A DNA stretch of 64,000 nucleotides from the NCBI RefSeq assembly GCF_038900095.1, contig NZ_JBBMQQ010000013.1:41543-105542 (forward strand), read 5' to 3'. Position 1 is the first letter of the stretch; each line of letters begins with the position of its first letter. This DNA comes from Hoeflea sp038900095. Its GTDB lineage: Bacteria > Pseudomonadota > Alphaproteobacteria > Rhizobiales > Rhizobiaceae. The notes beneath the pieces are model-generated. The model ran no database searches and was not told the origin of the DNA. It saw only the letters and a program-made list of their open reading frames with translations. Positions 59,093 to 64,000 of the stretch are shown here, piece by piece. A program made the position numbers and the translations under genes.

Positions 59093-59396
59093 TGCCCTGC
59101 CTCCATGTGTCAAGAGGCGATTGAATTTCTGTGGGAGCCGGGGCTTGATCAGCCGAATTACTGGCCAATCCCGAATGTCCGTCAATTATGCGATCCAGTA
59201 GGCGCTTGTCCCAGACCTTTCGACCTCCCCAATTGATAGGTTTCGGCATATGGCCGGATCTTACGAGTTTGTCGAAAGTGCCTACGCTAACGCTGACGTA
59301 GCTGGCGGCTTCCTTTCGATCGTAACAACGACGGGCCGTTGGGGGGAGAGCATGGATGAGACCAGCGGTTAACATGTGCATAGTGAGCGTTTCCAT
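59079..59396 (-). CDS. AlpA/excisionase-like helix-turn-helix protein
   Basis: A protein of about 105 residues from the ATG at 59396. A MerR/AlpA-like winged helix occupies the middle (CYDRKEAASYVSVSVGTFDKLVRSGHMPKPINWGGRKVW, DKRLLDRIID), like phage excisionase/AlpA regulators. The tail is Pro/Ser/Gln-rich. Its 3' end overlaps the integrase start by 14 bases, suggesting co-translation and a role in excision or integrase control. The start could also be the ATGs at 59381 or 59375. Confidence 0.8.
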   Translation of the reverse strand: METLTMHMLTAGLIHALPPTARRCYDRKEAASYVSVSVGTFDKLVRSGHMPKPINWGGRKVWDKRLLDRIIDGHSGLASNSADQAPAPTEIQSPLDTWRQGSANH

Positions 59397-60266
59397 GGTT
59401 CGTATCAATGGGGTTGCGAGCCTGGCGACCGCCTCGAGAGGCCGTTCCAGGGCTGACATTCTTGAGTATAGCAACGAGGCCGAGGCGATGACGTTGGCGG
59501 GCAAACTTTTTTGATTTTCTTTTCAGCAATCGATCAGACCAGGTCAGGCCCGGCGTAACAACACGTCTGCCGCCGGCAGCGGTGGACAGGATTTCCATGT
59601 GTCAGCGGAACGGGATCTTGGTGCTCATTTCCGCGGCGTCTAAGGGTGATCGTCCTATCTGCCTCACGCTTCGAGGAACGTCAGATAGAACCAATTGATT
59701 AGATGTCAAACAACATGCGAAAGACCTTCAGTATGCTCTCCAGGTGTCGGCTTTGGGCGATGTCGTCACGTCCGCGCGGGGCGCGCCATTAGCTATTTTC
59801 CCTTGCCTCGTATGGGTTGGAGGTGACGGACGTGATCTTGCGCGCGAACTGAGGAGCTTGTCCTCAGATAGCTATCGAGGAGATTGTCAGCGCACTCGTT
59901 GCTCGACCGCAGAGGCGATGTCTGTTATTGGCTGGCGATATCAATGGTTGTATTCCATGTTGCCGGTATCGACAAAAAGAGTCGAATTCGCCGCATCCCT
60001 GTCAACCTAACGACAAGTTAGTGTCAACTGGCTCTTATTTCGCCTAAGAAGGAGCTCGATGCGCTACACAACTTAGGCGGGAAAAAATTTCGAAACTGGC
60101 GCGCGAGGAGTGAATATCTTTACATAATGACAAGGTCACAAGGGTCTGACCTTTACGTCCTGGTGGACAGAGGTGGATTGGTTCCCGGAACGCTTGCGGC
60201 CCCAGAAGGCATCCCCTTGCAGTGAAGAGATATTTTCTAGGACTTCGCTCACTTTGCAAGACGATG
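59397..60266. other. 870-bp region of the island without a recognisable gene
   Basis: Short frames exist on both strands, but none has a family resemblance, a good ribosome-binding site or coding-like codon use. It may carry the promoter of the AlpA-integrase pair, recombinase arm sites, or decayed genes; I see no remnant that I can name. Confidence 0.5.
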
Positions 60267-61007
60267 TCACATGGCTTCCATCCATCCCGAAGCGGATCCT
60301 AGCTGATGCGATATAACAAGACGATGAACATGCCCATGATGGTCACTCAAGCGCAGGCCGTCCATCTTGGCGGGTAGCTCGTCAATCGCAGTGCCCCTCA
60401 TCCCGGGTGAGAATAGCGTGTGACAGACCGTCCGGTGCTCAACATGCTTCGGCGGGGCCAGTTCGAACTTGTCGAGCAAGGCTGACATCAGCTCACGGGC
60501 TTCTTCTGGTGCGCGCTTGGGAGGGACGGTCTGATTGAAGTCTCCGACCAGGATCGTGGGATACACCGGATCAACAAGCCCGTCATAGGAGATGAGAGCC
60601 TTCAGAAAGGCAATATGGTCTTCCCATGCTTTTCGGTCTCTTCTACCGGTCGACACGTGGGCATGCGACCAGGGCACACAGACACCATGAACTCTTACAG
60701 GTCCCACGGTGCTGCTTGTCAATCCACTGACAAACCTCCCTGGGGGCGCATTGTCTAGATCGGTTAGTGTTTCGGTCCAGAGAGATCTACTGGCCAACAT
60801 TACCTTCCTCCGGCCTTCCAGGATCGGATACCCGCTGTCGCCGCCGGGATGAACCGAATGCCAGGAAGAAGGGTCGAGGAAACCGTCGTAGGCTTCGGCA
60901 AGGCAGATGATGGTTGGATCCGCAGCCGAGATCATTCGCAATATCTCGCGGCCAGGCCGACTACTTGCCTTCTTCCATTCCAGGTTCCAGTTGAGGAGGG
61001 TCAGCAT
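60267..61007 (-). CDS. Endonuclease/exonuclease/phosphatase (EEP) family protein
   Basis: A 246-residue protein with the EEP (DNase I/exonuclease III-like) motifs: LLNWNLEWKK near the N-terminus (Asn), IICLAEAYDGF (metal-binding Glu), the TILVGDFNQTVPPK block (Asp-Asn) and SDHHGHVHRLVIS (Asp-His) close to the end. It should be an Mg-dependent phosphodiesterase acting on nucleic acid, nucleotide or phospholipid. The ATG at 61007 (MLTLLNWN) is chosen, with GAGG upstream. It is divergent from the NYN-domain gene across 173 bp. Confidence 0.88.
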   Translation of the reverse strand: MLTLLNWNLEWKKASSRPGREILRMISAADPTIICLAEAYDGFLDPSSWHSVHPGGDSGYPILEGRRKVMLASRSLWTETLTDLDNAPPGRFVSGLTSSTVGPVRVHGVCVPWSHAHVSTGRRDRKAWEDHIAFLKALISYDGLVDPVYPTILVGDFNQTVPPKRAPEEARELMSALLDKFELAPPKHVEHRTVCHTLFSPGMRGTAIDELPAKMDGLRLSDHHGHVHRLVISHQLGSASGWMEAM

Positions 61008-61180
61008 GAGAACGTATTTCAATTCTTGAAGAGGTGATTTGCGACAATCGAGTGCTGGGCATGATGGTGTCGATTGAGCGCTATGCAAAGTCCTCCCGCA
61101 GATTTGATTACGGATAGTGTATGCTCAACGGAGGATGTTGCTCGGCAATCGCTCGCAATCAGTCGCATGAGGAATGACGC

Positions 61181-61933
61181 ATGGCCTTTCAAACCGAACC
61201 CCGCACACCACGGCTTGCCGTCCTGATTGACGCCGACAACACGTCAGCCAAGATCGTCGATGGCTTGTTCGAGGAGATAGCGAAGATCGGGGAGGCGAGC
61301 GTGCGGCGGATCTACGGCGATTTCGCCAGTCCGCGGTCCAGGGGCTGGACGGAAGTCTTGGCCCGGCATGCGATCATCCCGCAGCAGCAATTTGCCTACA
61401 CGAGCGGCAAGAACGCCTCGGACATCACTCTGGTTATCGACGCAATGGACCTCCTGCACAGCGGCCGCTTCGATGGCTTCTGCCTGGTCTCGTCTGACAG
61501 CGATTTCACCCGGCTCGCTTCCCGTATCCGGGAGCAGGGCGTCGATGTCTTCGGCTTCGGCGAGCAGAAGACGCCCGAGAGTTTCCGGCAGGCCTGCCGA
61601 AGGTTCACCTACACCGAGAACCTGCTGCCCGAACTCGTATCCGACAACAGCGACGCCGCGGACGCGTCGAAATCGCTCCAGCCGCCAAGTGCCGCGACAC
61701 CTGTGTTGAGAAAGGTCATCACGCAGATGGACAGCGAAGACGGCTGGGTTCCCCTTGGCGCGCTCGGAACGCAGCTGGCCAATCTCTCGTCCGACTTCGA
61801 CCCGAGGACCTACGGGTTTCGCAAGCTGAGCGATCTGGTCCGCAAGACCGGCGCCTTCGAGCTCGACCAGGGGGAAGGCAGAGCCTTGCGTGTCCGTATG
61901 AAGCCTGCTGGCCGCAAGAAGAGTGATAGCTAA
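61181..61933 (+). CDS. NYN-domain putative ribonuclease with C-terminal LOTUS/OST-HTH domain
   Basis: A 250-residue protein. The NYN (LabA/PIN-like) domain fills about 10-145: AVLIDADNTSAKIVDGLFEEI, SGKNASDITLVIDAMDLLHSG and CLVSSDSDFTRLASRIREQGVDVFGFGE, with the acidic residues of the PIN-like metal site. An OST-HTH/LOTUS module follows (about 170-240: RKVITQMDSEDGWVPLGALGTQLANL, FDPRTYGFRKLSDLVRKTGAFEL), an RNA-binding fold. So it is probably an RNA-directed nuclease. Its GC content matches the core genome better than its island neighbours do. Confidence 0.92.
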   Translation: MAFQTEPRTPRLAVLIDADNTSAKIVDGLFEEIAKIGEASVRRIYGDFASPRSRGWTEVLARHAIIPQQQFAYTSGKNASDITLVIDAMDLLHSGRFDGFCLVSSDSDFTRLASRIREQGVDVFGFGEQKTPESFRQACRRFTYTENLLPELVSDNSDAADASKSLQPPSAATPVLRKVITQMDSEDGWVPLGALGTQLANLSSDFDPRTYGFRKLSDLVRKTGAFELDQGEGRALRVRMKPAGRKKSDS

Positions 61934-62176
61934 GGTTGGAATATCATTCGCTGACTAAAAGGAGCTGGCTAACTGGCACTGTTGGCCTCAAGCAGACATC
62001 AGGATGTCTGAGTCAACGGCTTCACGCACTCTGCGCCTTCATGGATTGAGCTGTCTTCCTCGCGGCACCTGCATGCGCAAAGGCCGTACCACTGTGCCTG
62101 AAAACCATCTTCGCAGTACGTAATAATTCGAGACCTTCGGGAGTGGCAGGCAGGTATTTTGTAGATCATGATTCCA

Positions 62177-62455
62177 TCAGCTCGATTGATGGACTCGAAC
62201 CGACCATTTCTGATCTTCAGGATTTTGATCAACCACCCCTTCAGTCTCGAGCATTGCCAAGAGCGTTCTCGAGATATGACCTTCATGTCTCTTATGACCG
62301 GTATAGATCCCAAGCGAACGGCCTATTGATGCATTCGACATACCACCCGGTGTTTTCTCAAGCAGCGAAAGAACAGCTGCCTTGAGCTCAGCCATTGCTA
62401 TTTGAGATTTTCTGTACTCATTGCCATTAATCATTCCGATACCCTCTGTTTTCAT
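62177..62455 (-). CDS. Small winged-helix-like protein
   Basis: A 92-residue basic protein with a winged-helix pattern: AELKAAVLSLLEKTPGGMSNASIGRSLGI (helices 1-2), GHISRTLLAMLETEGVVDQ (recognition helix) and a KWSVRV wing. I do not recognise a named family. The ATG at 62455 overlaps the stop of the upstream gene (ATGA), so it is the third gene of a coupled operon. It could regulate the operon or act as its DNA- or RNA-binding part. Confidence 0.72.
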   Translation of the reverse strand: MKTEGIGMINGNEYRKSQIAMAELKAAVLSLLEKTPGGMSNASIGRSLGIYTGHKRHEGHISRTLLAMLETEGVVDQNPEDQKWSVRVHQSS

Positions 62456-63225
62456 GTCGCACTGGTCGATGATTGCCAGTTGTCGAACTCGGGAGGCAGC
62501 AAGTCATAGATTTCCTCTTTGTCCATTGAATGAAGGTCGTAATTCATCTGTAGCTGCTTTGCGATTTTCGTAGCGAGGCGCCTCGCACTTCCAGGTGTAG
62601 CCTTCCCGAGAGCATTGCGCTTCATCGTTCCGGTTGTCGGATCGATGTACATTTCTACCGCTGCCTTCATCAGGCCTTTGGAAGCGAGAAAGTCGCGATC
62701 CTGAGTGTAGAGTTGCTCCATTGCGTCCGAGTGGGCATGGGCGGGCCGCGAAAGGAAGAACTTCGCAACCTCTTCGCCGAATGCGCGACACAGCCAGAAC
62801 GCCATGAAAGCCAGATGACGGTAGTACCGGAACTTTTGATACTCGCCTGGAATATAGCGGTAGGAACTCCAGAGTTTCGAACGTCCCCCCTTCTTCTGTC
62901 TTTCGAGCAGTTGCCGAAGATATATCGCTGAAATCCATGCCCAGAGCCCGGAATTGGAATGTTGTACTACTGACAGATCTGAAGGCAGGACTTGAGAGAG
63001 ATAATCGCCCATGTGGAATCGATCGTTGAACTTGATCGTTGGATCGATTTCTTCATCTCCCGAGATCGGGATGGTCATTTCGGGATTGTTGGCGATCGCG
63101 TCCACTTCTGAAAAGAACGTTTCAGCCACCAGTGCAGGCTTGCGGGGCTCAACCTTTTCGCGTTCCTCATCAATCAGCGCTTTGAATGCCTCGATACCTT
63201 GCGCGTTGAATTGCCGTAGCTCCAT
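62452..63225 (-). CDS. Unrecognised 257-residue protein (distant DUF6339-like features)
   Basis: A soluble 257-residue protein. Noticeable segments are NSGLWAWISAIYLRQLL, LWSSYRYIPGEYQKFRYYRHLAFMAFWLCRAFG and SARRLATKIAKQLQMNYDLHSMDKEEIYDLLPPEF. The Trp/Tyr/Arg-rich centre faintly recalls the uncharacterised DUF6339 group, from memory only. No nuclease, ATPase or membrane motif is evident. Its ATG is one base after the upstream gene's stop and its stop overlaps the next start, so the three proteins are made together. Confidence 0.7.
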   Translation of the reverse strand: MELRQFNAQGIEAFKALIDEEREKVEPRKPALVAETFFSEVDAIANNPEMTIPISGDEEIDPTIKFNDRFHMGDYLSQVLPSDLSVVQHSNSGLWAWISAIYLRQLLERQKKGGRSKLWSSYRYIPGEYQKFRYYRHLAFMAFWLCRAFGEEVAKFFLSRPAHAHSDAMEQLYTQDRDFLASKGLMKAAVEMYIDPTTGTMKRNALGKATPGSARRLATKIAKQLQMNYDLHSMDKEEIYDLLPPEFDNWQSSTSAT

Positions 63226-63226
63226 G

Positions 63227-64000
63227 TCAAATCAGCTCCTCAAGCAACGTTTTCCCATTCCGCCATTTTCTGTCGGCGAAGGTAGTCACAATTTCGTCGA
63301 CGAGGTTCAGGCGCTCCTCGACACCGGATTCAAATTCGGCATCTTCACCACGAAGAGGGAACTCGAGAACCTGCTCGACGAAGTTGAGCCAGTCATCCGC
63401 CGGGGACTGATCTTCGATCACTTCGAGGTCATCGTTCCTAAGCAGTATCCCAGTTATGACCGCCCGTAGGATTTCCGGAAAAAGATGCGCTGCAAAATAG
63501 GGTTTGTCCTTCGACTTCTCGAAATAGGAGCGGTTCAGGGAGATTACCGGTGCGTCAGGCTGCGGCCAGGTTACCGCCCAGATTCTCGAGCCGAGACTAT
63601 CCGAGAGATCGGGATGGAAGAATCCACTTGTTACGAATGATCCCTCGTTAGGGCCCGATCCGGTCTTCAGATTGAACGGCGCGGTTGCTGCCAGAACGAC
63701 GCCTCGGGTTCCCTCTCCATAGGAAACCAGCTTTAGGCGAAATTCCAGTAGGGCGTTATCAGGGCAGTCCTCGAGAACTAGTTCCTCGACCGATCCACCT
63801 GCAGGTAGCTCGAATCGTTGCGTGTTGCCAAGGAACAGAACATCCAGAACAAGCATCCGTTTCGTGGTGGCGTCAATTCCGGTCTGCTTCAGAATCTTGG
63901 CTTCGTCCCATTGGACCCTGAGACAGAGGTGGCTCGGGAAAACTGCACAGCAGGGATAAGTGGAATTTCTGCCTGAGTTTGGCTTAGATGCCGGAAACAG
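63227..64000 (-). CDS. Unrecognised protein, 5' end beyond the window
   Basis: The frame is open from base 64000 to the stop at 63227 (257 residues seen). An in-frame ATG at 63856 (MLVLDVLFLGNTQRFEL) exists, but the 48 codons before it read like protein (CLRVQWDEAKILKQTGIDATTKR), so the true start is probably off the edge. Visible features are a beta-rich middle (LEFRLKLVSYGEGTRGVVLAATAPFNLKTG), ITWP-like AVTWPQPDAPVISLNRS and a helical C-terminus. No family recognised. It is the upstream member of the coupled three-gene operon. Confidence 0.7.
   Translation of the reverse strand: MFPASKPNSGRNSTYPCCAVFPSHLCLRVQWDEAKILKQTGIDATTKRMLVLDVLFLGNTQRFELPAGGSVEELVLEDCPDNALLEFRLKLVSYGEGTRGVVLAATAPFNLKTGSGPNEGSFVTSGFFHPDLSDSLGSRIWAVTWPQPDAPVISLNRSYFEKSKDKPYFAAHLFPEILRAVITGILLRNDDLEVIEDQSPADDWLNFVEQVLEFPLRGEDAEFESGVEERLNLVDEIVTTFADRKWRNGKTLLEELI

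Larger units (their letters stand above)
57997..64000. mobile_element. tRNA-Arg-linked integrative element, one end only
   Basis: From the end of the tRNA onwards the region has island features: a tyrosine recombinase pointing towards the tRNA, an AlpA-like gene overlapping it, an almost empty 870-bp stretch, and accessory genes of mixed base composition (the NYN gene as GC-rich as the core, the last 1.8 kb visibly AT-richer). No core gene appears before the right edge. The distal attachment repeat is not seen, so the element's length and completeness are unknown. Confidence 0.82.

Noticed and set aside
59744..60259. Small genes in the empty part of the island
   Set aside because: Short frames on both strands lack ribosome-binding sites and family features.
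62185..62205. Second copy of the tRNA-Arg 3' end (GACTCGAACCGACC region) as an attachment site
   Set aside because: Only a short generic T-arm-like string matches; too short to be an att repeat and it lies inside a gene.
1..64000. CRISPR arrays, rRNA genes and insertion sequences
   Set aside because: No regularly spaced repeats, no rRNA sequence and no transposase with terminal repeats were seen.

Overview
The window reads as chromosome of a GC-rich alphaproteobacterium of the order Rhizobiales (Hyphomicrobiales), most like the Rhizobiaceae/Hoeflea-type lineages. The evidence is the gene content and order: lptC-lptA-lptB-rpoN-hpf-ptsN, rpmH-rnpA-yidC-engB near argB, dapD-DUF805-dapE, def-fmt-truA, and a DUF1150 gene beside a small heat-shock gene. 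Species cannot be fixed from the window alone. Most of it is ordinary core genome; the last 6 kb is a tRNA-linked mobile island with much less familiar genes.

Layout. 1-6.2 kb: a hybrid sensor kinase cut by the left edge, an acryloyl-CoA reductase-type oxidoreductase, an overlapping minus-strand set of two RNA methyltransferases and lspA, and a CoxG-family protein. 6.2-10.6 kb: a staphylococcal-nuclease-like gene, a divergent MerR/cation-efflux pair with a clear MerR-type operator, and a peroxide-defence group (dps, peroxiredoxin and a divergent OxyR-like regulator). 10.6-18 kb: a LapA-type membrane protein, ihfB, sppA, then the LPS-transport genes lptCAB, rpoN, the long hibernation factor and ptsN. 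18-25 kb: a ribose-type sugar ABC transporter, DUF1150/Hsp20, a nucleoside hydrolase and a ribokinase, together suggesting (deoxy)ribonucleoside or sugar salvage. 25-29 kb: rmuC, def, fmt, truA.

29-37 kb is a signalling block: a 1362-residue GAF/multi-PAS/GGDEF/EAL protein and a chemoreceptor-cheW operon whose receptor ends in a CheR/CheB-tether-like pentapeptide. 37-46.7 kb: the dapD-DUF805-dapE operon, a LOG-family protein, an EF-hand protein, a HAD nucleotidase, a GGDEF protein, an EamA transporter, an alpha/beta-hydrolase lipoprotein and argB. 46.7-49.5 kb: a plus-strand cassette of ECF sigma factor, RskA-like anti-sigma factor, fasciclin-domain protein and Tat-type MsrB, placed between argB and engB and probably an envelope oxidative-stress module. 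49.5-57.7 kb: the engB-yidC-rnpA-rpmH operon (rpmH is only 45 codons), then DUF547, TVP38/DedA, a mercuric-reductase-like flavoprotein and an orphan sensor kinase.

57.9-64 kb: tRNA-Arg(ACG) followed directly by a tyrosine recombinase pointing back at it, an overlapping AlpA/excisionase-like HTH gene, a mostly empty stretch, an endonuclease/exonuclease/phosphatase-family protein, a divergent NYN-LOTUS putative ribonuclease, and a tightly coupled three-gene minus-strand operon of unrecognised proteins running off the right edge. That operon and the NYN/EEP nuclease pair are the best candidates for an undescribed (possibly defence) system, but only one side of the island is visible.

Starts were reassigned wherever a ribosome-binding site, an overlap with the neighbour or a family start point favoured a codon other than the longest frame. 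Many long antisense frames in this GC-rich DNA were treated as shadows.
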